A stretch of 36,739 bases of DNA from Perkinsus marinus ATCC 50983 (taxonomy: Eukaryota; Perkinsozoa; Perkinsida; Perkinsidae). Below are positions 10,671 to 20,511 of this stretch, one piece after another (positions within the stretch are counted from its first letter, which is position 1; each line of letters opens with the position of its first letter). The stretch is taken from NCBI RefSeq assembly GCF_000006405.1, contig NW_003210883.1:91399-128137 (forward strand). Direction: 5' to 3'. The position numbers and the translations under genes are program-made. The notes under the pieces were generated by a model, which was not told where the DNA came from, did not search any database, and saw only the letters and a program-made list of their open reading frames with translations.

Positions 10671-11169
10671 ATGTCCACCTCTACGAAAATATTGGAGGCG
10701 AAGATGCTGTTAACGCCGCGGTTGAGTTGTAAGGTCTCTTTCTCGTCCTCTTCACTCCTCATTTCACGTTCGCAGGTTCTATAAGAAGAATCTCTCGGAT
10801 GATCGTATTAAGGAGGTTTGGGCCAAGACCGATATGAACAAACTGAAAGACCATCAGAGGAGTTTCCTAACATACGTCTTCGGTGGTTCGAACAACTACA
10901 CTGGCCGCAGGTAAGCCGTCGTTTTCGTTGTTATTCATCTTCACGGGTTGCTTTCTGTAGTATGAGGGCCGCTCATGCAGGCTACAACATCACTGATGCC
11001 CAGTTTGACGCTGTCGTCGAGAATCTCACAAATACCATGAAGGAGCTCGGTATGTCAGACTCTACTCGCCGCCTTGTCATACATCTCTTGGCCAGGTATT
11101 GCACAGGAATATGTCGATCAAGTCAATGCCATCGCAAAGAGCGAGCATGACGATGTCGTCGGGCATTAG
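10671..11169 (+). pseudogene. Truncated hemoglobin copy 2 with one-base deletion in exon 1 (or assembly error)
   Basis: Same four-exon structure as copy 1: 10671-10728, 10776-10910, 10961-11049, 11096-11169, introns 47, 50 and 46 nt. Exons 2-4 encode the same residues as the other copies, including proximal His and the VFGGSNNYTG loop. In exon 1 the run ACCCTC of copies 1 and 3 is ACCTC, one C short just after the third codon, so translation from this ATG leaves the globin frame at once. No other in-frame ATG precedes the B helix. Splice sites are intact and the remaining exons show no decay, so either the lesion is very recent or it is a consensus error in a near-identical repeat. Confidence 0.85.
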
Positions 11170-12150
11170 AGCCCATCAAGAGGCATACTATCGTCTCTTT
11201 TGACATTCCTACTTAGCGTTTTCGTGAAGCCAAGACTGTCGTGTTATTTCGGGTTACTACTAGTATGGGTCGCGGGTAATGATGCGTTTGTCTGGAGCAA
11301 CAGTTCGAGGAACAGGTCCAGACACAAGATATCTCCGATCTCAATAGTAGCTCACTACCGGAGAAAATAGGCTGATAACATTTTCAAAGTGTCGCTTTGT
11401 ACGATAAGATATCTCATGAAAACTAATACCTCCCGTAAGTCTCGATAATATCCAGCCTGTGGTATTCTCAGCCGCATTCTAATTGAGGAGGGTCGAGGAG
11501 GTCGATCGACCCCTTCCCAATGCCTCACATAAGAGCAAATACTCCGCTGCTAGCGTGATTCGCATTTTTCACTTTGGACTGAGGGGCCCTCCAGGAGGGC
11601 TATATCGTAGCCCATCCTTGCTCCTCTCGCCCATTCATGCAATACACCATATGCGAGGTTGAGTCTCGGCTCGAGACTCTCCAAGCCCAAAGCTGTCTTT
11701 CGAGTTCCCCATCCATACTATTCAATAATGGGGAAGTTACTCACAAATAAACCTCCAGATTCACACCGGGGCCTGCTTGCCAACCGATGCTGATCGACTT
11801 GAGGCTCCAGTAGGAGCTGGTGGTGAACCCGAGTTGACCTCAAAGCACCATGTCTTAGTTTGGTGGCGGTTATTAATTGTTCAAGAAGAATGCCAAGGCC
11901 GTCTACAGTAGACGGTCTACTGCAGGTCGGGCGGGAACGCTATACACACCCCGGGACTCTTGGGCTTAACAAGTGCGTGATCATTGGGCAATGCTCTTAT
12001 TGAGTCCCGGTACCGGCATGAGCTCTGACGTTCCCTAGGAGTGGCAGGAGAGTCAGAGATATAGAGAGCTGATGCGTTTGGTTACTAAACTCACCAACTC
12101 TCTATTTCCTTGACTAACTTTTACTAAACTTTAGTAACGCTAAATCAGCG
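11170..12150. other. Spacer after globin copy 2
   Basis: The first 320 bp are shared with unit B up to its assembly gap (11487 corresponds to 17289). The rest has no counterpart visible in the window. It contains the 17-nt palindrome CCGTCTACAGTAGACGG at 11899-11915 and no convincing open frame. Confidence 0.4.
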
Positions 12151-12927
12151 TTACTGATCCTTTCCTTCCATGAAAACCCACGACACGTTGTCTTTGACTA
12201 TGCGACGTGCACGCTGGCCTAAGACCTCGGTGCGCATGCGTATATAAACTTCGTCGTGTCGTCCATGAGCCTCATGCCCAGCTACTGTAATGCATTGCGA
12301 GAAGGGAGTGGCAGACTCCAGACAAGTGAGTACCGCAATGCTGTTCCTACTGAGTGAGGATAACTTACCATCTCTCCATGGTTGATTCTCCTGATCTCCG
12401 ATAAGAACATCACTGTTGGAATATCGCTCAACATGCTGTATCGTCTTGGGACTCAAGTACCGTCAAGTACAGCTCAGTTGTCACTGGGAACCCGCAAACG
12501 ATCCTGAGTTGTTACAACTCAGGATCGTTTGAGGGTTTGAAGTCATTCATTAGGAAATGAGGGTGATAATATCTGATAACAATGTCATATGAATCAATAA
12601 TTTCGACCGAAAGAATAATGGGCAATTCATGAGGCTTCCAAAGCACAAGCAATGAGCAAAGGCGCACCCACTTACATAGCCCGATCGATAGTATTCGGCC
12701 GACGACGACCCAGGCAGTCGCACGCACGCGAGAGCAGCCTCAGCACAGAAACCTTCCCAATGAATCACTTCCTGTATAAGGAGTAAGTAAATTATTAGAG
12801 CATCAGCTGCGCCACCTCACACATTCTGAACCCTCAACGGAGATCTCCGAAGAACAACAATGCTCTCACGTTCGAAACAAACGGTCAACGGGACGACCAA
12901 TGACCATTCGATGCTTCCCAGAGACAT
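12151..12927 (-). CDS. Hypothetical small multi-exon protein
   Basis: Product not recognised. A four-exon model keeps phase throughout: 12823-12927 (ATG at 12927), 12676-12771, 12369-12435 and 12151-12284, giving 133 residues. Donors include two GTAAGT sites (after 12676 and 12369). Protein segments are EVIHWEGFCAEAALACVRLP with a following GSSSAEYYRSGY in exon 2, RYSNSDVLIGDQENQPWRD at the exon 3 end and HEAHGRHDEVYIRMRTEVLG in exon 4, ending FMEGKDQ. No signal peptide or membrane span. The 240-nt intron 12436-12675 contains a 49-nt palindrome and might hide another exon. In unit B this gene would fall in the assembly gap. The model rests only on splice-site and frame consistency. Confidence 0.42.
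12489..12537. repeat. 49-nt near-perfect palindrome
   Basis: Arms 12489-12512 and 12514-12537 (24 nt each) match as inverted repeats with one mismatch around a single central T. The inner arm is GATCCTGAGTTGT. It lies inside an intron of the hypothetical gene. Confidence 0.9.
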
Positions 12928-13478
12928 GCAACGAGAAGACTAGTTGAGTTGACCACAGTAATATGTTTTTGCGAACTGTTGCCTCGCGTTGGAAACTGGC
13001 TATACTCTGGTGTACACGTAACATCAACAACTAGAGAAATACGGCCCTAGAATTTTACAGAATCGTAGGGGAGAACTATCCTCCCTTTACAAACGCGTGC
13101 GTGAAAAGCGGTTCATGTTAACGTTAACATGTTTGTGCGTGCAGTGCTCGTTTATTTGACTCCATTACGTGAGGCTACACTCCCCTCCGGCTGTATGTCC
13201 AACTCATCCATGCACAGATGTGTCGTAATATAACACTCGTGCCGTAGATATTCTAGGAAAGGATAGCTTGCTACGCCATCAATGAATGTGGATCTCTCTT
13301 GTAAGTGAAGAACTCGTCGTCTTGAATCGACCCCAACTATGAGGCTCGTATGGTCCGAGGAGCTCTGCTGCGGCTGATCGACTCGCAGCACGAGCTCATT
13401 CCCCAGTGTTACACAAGGTCACGGTCGTAGGCCAGGATCTTTTCCTTATCAGTTGGAGGTTTCAACTCGTCTTCCCAG
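12928..13478. other. Intergenic region before GH18-like gene A
   Basis: Divergent upstream region of the hypothetical (-) and GH18-like (+) genes, so a likely shared promoter zone. It holds the perfect 18-nt palindrome CATGTTAACGTTAACATG at 13114-13131. An open minus frame at 13152-13391 lacks an ATG and any recognisable similarity. Confidence 0.4.
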
Positions 13479-14614
13479 ATGGTCAGTAGCTTCCTCCTCG
13501 TTCTTCTCCTCCTCTGCTCACTTCCTTCTCATGCTAGAAGGAATGTGTCTGTCAGTAGTCAAGAGTGGGTCATCCCAATCGATGAATTGTGCGATACGTT
13601 ATCTGTTGGTGTTAATAACTTCATGCTTGAAGGCGCCTCGGTGGACCGCGATGGTTCTGTGATATCGGAGGTGCAAAACATTACGATGGTCCACGAAATT
13701 GTCGATTGTGCCAAGAAGTATAATACCAGCACATCCCTCATATTGTGGACGGATGAATACCCATTTAATGAGTGCTCACTGACCACATTTGATTTCTTTA
13801 CCTTTGAAAACCAGATTCAGCCCTATATCACTCAATATAATGTAGAGGAGGTGAGATATTTCATTTGGGTAGGAGCGTGCCAGCACTTATTCTGGCAAAT
13901 CGCGCAGAATGTGAGCAACATTATCCGCCACAACTTGGTGACCAAGTCTGGGGAGCCAGTCAGAGCTTCGATTGGGTAGGTACGGCATCCTCATAACTCC
14001 GTTCTCAAGCTTCAAGTATGAGTCTACTGATCTGAGCTGGCAACCGCGACATGCATGTTCGTTTTCAGCTTCGCTGTGGAGCCTGAAGACTCACCCCTGT
14101 GGAACTATATCAAGTTATCCAAGATTGAAGACTACTTCGATGTCATATCGGTTCACTTTGGACATCCGGGACCTACCGACGAGAGCGTTATTAATGACAC
14201 GGTCGCACGCAAAACTGTTGATTACCTCATCAACCTCGGGATACCACCTCAAAAACTGGAACTCTCAGTAAGCCATCAGAAGTCCCCTGCCCGCTATAGC
14301 GGGTCACGTTTGGAAGATTACTAGTCGACAATCTTGCATTCATTCGTTGTAACTCACTTCAGGTTGAAACTCTCGGCTTCATGGAGAGGACTAATCAACC
14401 CCTCTCTTACAACGAACTGATCGAGAAGGGTGCGCCTCCCTACTCGGACGGTCACTTCGATGGCTATATCTACCAGTCACAGAAACAAGTTGTGGAGAAG
14501 ACTCGTATCATTGAGGAAAAGACTTTGTACGGGTTCAGTTTGCAGACCATCCTGTATGACTTGCCCGCCAAGGATAATTCTTCTTTATTTCATGCTGCAT
14601 TTTACTACTCATGA
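13479..14614 (+). CDS. Secreted GH18-like (chitinase-like) protein, copy A
   Basis: Exons 13479-13975, 14069-14267 and 14363-14614 (introns 93 and 95 nt) give 315 residues. The N-terminus MVSSFLLVLLLLCSLPSHA is a clear signal peptide, so the product is secreted or enters the endomembrane system. Several N-glycosylation sequons (NVS, NIT, NTS, NDT, NSS) agree. Similarity to glycoside hydrolase family 18 is by overall order of strands: VNNFMLEGASVDRDGSV near residue 45-60, TSLILWTDEYPF, DYFDVISVHFG, GIPPQKLELS and a C-terminal GHFDGYIYQSQKQVVEKTR helix. The family's DxxDxDxE catalytic motif is not found; its expected place reads YNVEEVRYFIWVGA. A non-enzymatic binding role is therefore as likely as chitinase activity. 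Start chosen because the signal peptide begins directly there; a CCCAG just before the ATG could be a trans-splice acceptor. Family call is tentative, gene structure is firm. Confidence 0.72.
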
Positions 14615-15296
14615 AGCTCTCAGATGAGTAGGTAAAAGTCGACGAGGATTTTCCTCGGCCGAGTCCTCGATGGACCTTTCTCGGCGGGGGAATTTCTGTT
14701 CTCGTCTACCTGGGCCTTTAGGTCATCAACATTTTCACCCAATCTTTAGACTACTGATTGGAGTACGGTGTACTCTATTGGTGTTGTTTTAGTGTACACT
14801 TTTTTTGAACGGCCCGGTTCCCAGGTCTATGTGGTACCCTCTCTGTGGTATCCCGATTGAATCGGGGATTACCGGACCGCTCCTAATATATTTCCATTAC
14901 AAACCAATCCTTCGAGTATACGCCTATTCTTGAAGAGAGTCTAGTTGGTCGAGTATAGATGAGTCGCTTTTTACTGTCCCAGTGGATGTTTGCTATATGC
15001 GCTAAGTTGATCGATGACATATAGCGGATGAAGCTCTTGCAGGACACAGGTTCTTAACAGATTGTTCTGTCGTGTTTCGTCCAGTGTTTGAGCCAAATAA
15101 CATCTACGTTGATTCCTAATCGTCTATGAGTTCAGTCACGAGGCGGCGGGGTCTTAACGATATTGATCATCAATGACCAATCGGAAGAGAATCCAAGTAA
15201 ATAGGTCGAACCTTGAGTCATGCCAGTGAGATGAACAGCGAACTGTATTCCGCAGTTGACTTCTCAATGGGAAGTTCTCATGGCTAACTCGGTTAC
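14615..15296. other. 3' flank of GH18-like gene A
   Basis: Shared with 18158-18840. It starts with a GC-rich folded segment (CGAGGA with TCCTCG around TTTTCCTCGGCC, 14641-14670) and holds the 15-nt palindrome CCCGATTGAATCGGG at 14852-14866. No gene seen. Confidence 0.45.
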
Positions 15297-16472
15297 GTCT
15301 ACGGGCTTCCCTTACTGTTCAGAACTTTTTTCGGCTAAAGGCTTCATAAGAAGTTTGCATGGACGATTGTCTGATCATGGAGTTCACCCTAAGCAATAAG
15401 GATCACAACACCGAGAAGTTTAATGCAATTGCCTCGAAAAGGACGCTTAGGATGTGAGGGCTCTACGAAAAAGATCTTTGCTCACACACTGACAATTTGA
15501 CACATCTCCAACACGAAACTCATCGCAGGCAATCCATCCTTCTCAGCTGAGATTGTTGATATCCTTAAGCGCTACCTAGCCCAGGGAGGTATGCGTATGC
15601 GAGGCGAACTGGACTCCAGTTACTGGAGTATCCATCGTGTGTAAGCCGGGAATGAGTGAGTTAGTAGGCAACATCAGCGATATTGGCATACGATGAAGCA
15701 GACAACAGCCATTGTCCCGGCAGTGAATCCAGCCATGTTGTGTATTCAGCCTCAGGCTTGCACACCTTGCTTCAGTAGTGAATCAATCCAACCATCCTCT
15801 GCACCATTGCAGGAGATGTATATTTGTGTAGGTCGATTTCCAAGCCCTATCGGTTCTATGTTCGCATCTGTCAAAGCTTTGGGGCCGGTCATGCTTAATG
15901 ACTCGCAGTTCTGTAACTAGTCGAAGCTGTGGAAATGGCCTTGGAATAAGCGATGTGAGTTGCATCTTTGGTGAGAGGTAGAGCTGAGCCAGTCAGTAAC
16001 TGATAAACACTACAACCTTTAGTCCAACTGCATTAGTTTAGGGAGGGTTCGAGTTGTGCCGGGGCAAAATTCCTCTCGCAGGATACCTCTGAAATGAAAT
16101 ACTCTAAAGACTTCCTGAGTTTTCACCGGTTACTTATAATGAGCCCTAATATAAGCGATTATGGGGAGGAGGTCATACAGCTTGAAGCCTCCAGCAAGAG
16201 CTGCAAGTGTTGTATCTGGGAAGGCTCGAATGTAATGTTCAGAGCACATTTGATAATCTATGTAAACCCAGCAAGTATACAGACGCTGTCACAAAATATG
16301 TCCCTGTTACGATGACGGGGAAAGCTTTTCAGCTTTAGATATCCCCCCTCAGCTCAATGGAGTAGTTGTTGGTCTGTCATTATGTCGTGAAGGCCGTAGA
16401 TGGAATGAGTGTATCCTCTATTGACGACTTTATACCTTCCAGCTTTGCTAACTTCCTAAATTCATTCCCATA
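15297..16472. other. Spacer before globin copy 3
   Basis: Counterpart of 9495-10670. Its first 260 bp show scattered substitutions and small indels, and the open frame seen at 9626 in unit A is not preserved here. After 15558 the sequence is nearly identical to unit A. No supported gene. Confidence 0.4.
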
Positions 16473-16972
16473 ATGTCCACCCTCTACGAAAATATTGGAG
16501 GCGAAGATGCTGTTAACGCCGCGGTTGAGTTGTAAGGTCTCTTTCTCGTCCTCTTCACTCCTCATTTCACGTTCGCAGGTTCTATAAGAAGAATCTCTCG
16601 GATGATCGTATTAAGGAGGTTTGGGCCAAGACCGATATGAACAAACTGAAAGACCATCAGAGGAGTTTCCTAACATACGTCTTCGGTGGTTCGAACAACT
16701 ACACTGGCCGCAGGTAAGCCGTCGTTTTCGTTGTTATTCATCTTCACGGGTTGCTTTCTGTAGTATGAGGGCCGCTCATGCAGGCTACAACATCACTGAT
16801 GCCCAGTTTGACGCTGTCGTCGAGAATCTCACAAATACCATGAAGGAGCTTGGTATGTCAGACTCTACTCGCCGCCTTGTCATACATCTCTTGGCCAGGT
16901 ATTGCACAGGAATATGTCGATCAAGTCAATGCCATCGCAAAGAGCGAGCATGACGATGTCGTCGGGCATTAG
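16473..16972 (+). CDS. Truncated (2/2) hemoglobin, group I type, copy 3
   Basis: Exons 16473-16531, 16579-16713, 16764-16852 and 16899-16972 with introns of 47, 50 and 46 nt. The 118-residue product is identical to copy 1, with Tyr22 (B10), Trp35 (CD1), Gln47 (E11) and proximal His70 (F8). Against copy 2 it differs by having the full ACCCTC in exon 1 and a silent CTT for CTC at the end of exon 3. It is the intact partner of copy 2 within the 5.8-kb duplication. Expression should resemble copy 2 since about 1 kb of upstream sequence is almost identical, whereas copy 1 has a different upstream region with the tandem repeat. Confidence 0.93.
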
Positions 16973-17289
16973 AGCCCATCAAGAGGCATACTATCGTCTC
17001 TTTTGACATTCCTACTTAGCGTTTTCGTGAAGTCAAGACTGTCGTGTTATTTCGGGTTACTACTTGTATCGGTCGCGGGTAATGATGCGTTTGTCTGGAG
17101 CAACAGTTCGAGGAACAGGTCCAGACACAAGATATCTCCGATCTCAATAGTAGCTCACTACCGGAGAAAATATGCTGATAACATTTTCAAAGTGTCGCTT
17201 TGTACGATAAGATATCTCATGAAAACTAATACCTCCCGTAAGTCTCGATATATCTAGCCTGTGGTATTCTCAGCCGCATTCTAATTGAG
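16973..17289. other. Globin copy 3 downstream flank
   Basis: Matches 11170-11487 with scattered substitutions and a few small indels that become denser close to the gap, as expected of low-quality contig ends. No gene. Confidence 0.45.
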
Positions 17290-17389
17290 NNNNNNNNNNN
17301 NNNNNNNNNNNNNNNNNNNNNNNNNNNNNNNNNNNNNNNNNNNNNNNNNNNNNNNNNNNNNNNNNNNNNNNNNNNNNNNNNNNNNNNNN
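17290..17389. other. Assembly gap (100 N)
   Basis: Exactly 100 unknown bases, the usual placeholder for a gap of unknown size. By comparison with unit A it should hide about 2.36 kb, including most of exon 1 of GH18-like copy B and possibly a second copy of the minus-strand hypothetical gene. Confidence 0.95.
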
Positions 17390-18157
17390 AGAGGAGGTGA
17401 GATATTTCATTGGGCAGAGCGTGCCAGCAATTATTCTGGCAAATCGCGCAGAATGTGAGCAACATATCCGCCACAACTTGGTGACCAAGTCTGGGGAGCC
17501 AGTCAGAGCTTCGATTGGGTAGGTACGGCATCCTCATAACTCCGTTCTCAAGCTTCAAGTATGAGTCTACTGATCTGAGCTGGCAACCGCGACATTCATG
17601 TTCGTTTTCAGCTTCGCTGTGGAGCCTGAAGACTCACCCCTGTGGAACTATATCAAGTTATCCAAGATTGAAGACTACTTCGATGTCATATCGGTTCACT
17701 TTGGACATCCGGGACCTACCGACGAGAGCGTTATTAATGACACGGTCGCACGCAAAACTGTTGATTACCTCATCAACCTCGGGATACCACCTCAAAAACT
17801 GGAACTTTCAGTAAGCCATCAGAAGTCCCCTGTCCGCTATAGCGTGTCACGTTTGGAAGATTACTAGTCGACAATCTTGCATTCATTCGTTGTAACTCAC
17901 TTCAGGTTGAAACTCTCGGCTTCATGGAGAGGACTAATCGACCTATCGATTACAAGGAACTGATCAAGAAGGGTGCGCCTCCCTACTCGGACGGTCACTT
18001 CGATGGCTATATCTACCAGTCACAGAAACAAGTTGTGGAGAAGACTCGTATCATTGAGGAAAAGACTTTGTACGGGTTCAGTTTGCCGACCATCCTGAAT
18101 GACTTACCCGCCAAGAATAATTCTTCTTTACTTCATGCTGCATTTTACTACTCGTGA
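17390..18157 (+). CDS. Secreted GH18-like protein, copy B (5' end lost in assembly gap)
   Basis: Partial copy of the gene at 13479-14614. Visible parts are the end of exon 1 (17390-17518), exon 2 (17612-17810) and exon 3 (17906-18157); introns are 93 and 95 nt. The exon 1 remnant has several one- or two-base indels relative to copy A (for example in TTTCATTGGGCAGAGCG), most simply sequencing errors at a contig edge. Exon 2 is identical to copy A at the protein level (one silent change). Exon 3 differs by ten amino-acid-changing bases against three silent ones, concentrated in NRPIDYKELIKKG (copy A: NQPLSYNELIEKG) and in the last 25 residues. The signal peptide is presumably in the gap. Family call is as tentative as for copy A. 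Confidence 0.7.
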
Positions 18158-19828
18158 AGCTCTCAGATGAGTAGGTAAAAGTCGACGAGGATTTTCCTCG
18201 GCCGAGTCCTCGATGGACCTTTCTCGGCGGGGGAATTTCTGTTCTCGTCTACCTGGGCCTTTAGGTCATCAACATTTTCACCCAATCTTTAGACTACTGA
18301 TTGGAGTACGGTGTACTCTATTGGTGTTGTTTTAGTGTACACTTTTTTTGAACGGCCCGGTTCCCAGATCTATGTGGTACCCTCTCTGTGGTATCCCGAT
18401 TGAATCGGGGATTACCGGACCGCTCCTGATATCTTTCCACTACAAACCAATCCTTCGAGTATACGCCTATTCTTGAAGAGAGTCTAATTGGTCGAGTATA
18501 GATGAGTCGTTTTTTACTGTGCCAGTGGATGTTTGCTATATGCGCTAAGTTGATCGATGACATATAGCTTATGAAGCTCTTACAGGACACAGGTTCTTAA
18601 CAGATTGTTCTGTCGTGTTCCGTCCAGTGATTGAGTCACATAACATCTACGTTGATTCCTAATCGTCTATGAGTTCAGTCCCGAGGCGGCGGGGTCTAAA
18701 CGATATTGATCATCAATGACCAATCAGAAAAGAATCCAAGTAAATAGATCGACCCTTGAGTGGCTCCAGTTGAGCCATGCAATTGAGATGGACGGGGAGC
18801 TGTATTCCGCAGTTGACTTCTCATGGCTAACTCGCTTACGAACCACTTCAACTCCCGCCTGAAATTTAACCGAGAAAGTGTTGAGAACGTTTCTGAAAGG
18901 GAAATTACTGGGAGACTTCTGTCGGAAGAGCGTGTGTAAATGAACCTTCTACTATTGGCTCTGGCCAGTAAGACACAGGCTTCGCTTGAATGAACCCTCC
19001 CTTTCACTCACGTTGCTCCGAAAGCAATCTTGATATTTTCAGACCAAAGTCTCGAACCCCTCGTCAAAGAAATCGCGAACTGTTCATCGTCGTACACTAT
19101 AGGCAGCAGGTACTCATGCTTATGATTGTAACACCACTCTCGCTGTCAATGAGAACGATAAAAACTTCTTCAGTTCCTTATCGATGAGCCCGATCTCTGG
19201 TTGAAATTTCCAACTTGGAGATCTCGCCATGTGAGTAGTACTGGTGCTCGACGAATACTCTCGTCGTGGCCCCCCGAGGTACTAAATTTGATCAAAAAGT
19301 ACTGGTCCAGCACTTCTTTGTCAGATCTAGTATCTCGTCGCAGTTTACATAAGCGGGTGATATATTCCAGCACTGGAATGATATTGTTCTTAACGGATAT
19401 CGCTAATAGCCACGGTAATACTGCGAAACCACGTGACGGTATGAACACGGATATTAGTTGTGTCATGGTAGAATACTCACACCTCTAAGTTGGTTGACGC
19501 GGAAAGCCATATGAAATGGTCGACGAACGAGCGCTGGTATCATTCGCAGTAGAACCGTCGGTAGATCGAGCATCAAGGAGTGCCTCCTTGTTATGAGGAC
19601 CTCATGGAACAACGGGTAATCCGTCATGGATCGTATCAGTCAGTGAGCTGGATGAAGATGAAGAGGTGAAACACCAAATAGAGTTGTAAACTGGGAGGCA
19701 GCTGTGTTTACTCCTTTGGTGTTGTACTCCACAATTTTCTGTAAGTTGGGATAATTGGTTGGTAGTCTCAGCCAGACAGTATTCTTCTTTGGGCAAGCCG
19801 TGCGAGCAAGTAGCTAGTGCGGGGAGAG

Positions 19829-19847
19829 AGGCTCGCTCAGCGAGCCT
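19829..19847. repeat. 19-nt perfect palindrome with one-base centre
   Basis: AGGCTCGCT and AGCGAGCCT flank a single C. The stem is GC-rich and would be stable as RNA or as a cruciform. Confidence 0.85.
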
Positions 19848-20467
19848 TGGGTACGTGAATTACACCCTCTACCTGGACTGGCTGCTGCTCACATTCATAT
19901 TGAACACATACTTGCTCAGTTTTCTCGAATCCAAGACTGTAGTACAGTCAGGTCGCTACGGAACGTGATTGAACCCAATGGGCCGTACACATCTCAAGCT
20001 TACAACAAGCATATTTACAACCACTGTGTATGCCCACCTGCATTGCACCCCTCATCCCGATGGTCCACCTTCCACATGTCATCGTCTATCTACAAGTATC
20101 CCAATTCTGACATACGGCGTACGTCACAATTCGACTCATTCAGCTACGCGTACATCGTTCGGATGGTTCGGTTCGTGATCACATGCGCTTCTCGTTGGTA
20201 AGCAAACGTTACAGCTCATCGCTAACAGCATACAGCTTAACAGCACTATATTTCGAGCTGTCAATTCATGTCAAATGCTCGGAACATTGTATGACTGCGA
20301 CTGCGAAGCTCCTTCGATGTGTGGCTGTGCCTCCCGGTGACAAATTGCTACCAATACATGCGTCCGTTGCAGGGAAACCACGGAATACTCTCCTAGGGAA
20401 AGTTCAACGTTTGAAATGAAGTGATCTATACGACGTATAAAACTATGTCGAAATTCTGAGGACATAT

Positions 20468-20511
20468 TCAACTGATTTGAACTGAGGATTATCCTCAGTT
20501 AAACCAGTTGA
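20468..20511. repeat. 44-nt interrupted inverted repeat
   Basis: TCAACTG and AACTGAGGAT on the left pair with ATCCTCAGTT and CAGTTGA on the right, with short mismatched segments between the two stem parts and almost no loop. Confidence 0.8.

Larger units (their letters stand above)
9495..15296. repeat. Tandem segmental duplication, unit A (about 5.8 kb)
   Basis: Direct repeat of 15297-18840 with a constant offset of 5802-5803 bases on the left part. It carries spacer, globin copy 2, the unknown minus-strand gene and GH18-like gene A. The first 260 bp differ by roughly a tenth from unit B; from about 9755 the two are almost identical. The right junction lies near ATGGCTAACTCG at 15280-15291. 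Confidence 0.92.
15297..18840. repeat. Tandem segmental duplication, unit B (contains assembly gap)
   Basis: Second copy of 9495-15296. Sequence is continuous from 15297 to 17289, then 100 N, then homologous sequence resumes at 17390. Unit A has 2356 bp (11488-13843) between the equivalent points. Homology ends at about 18840 next to CTAACTCGCTTACG. Confidence 0.92.

Noticed and set aside
17226-17558. Minus-strand open frame crossing the N gap
   Set aside because: It is open only because N positions are read as unknown residues.
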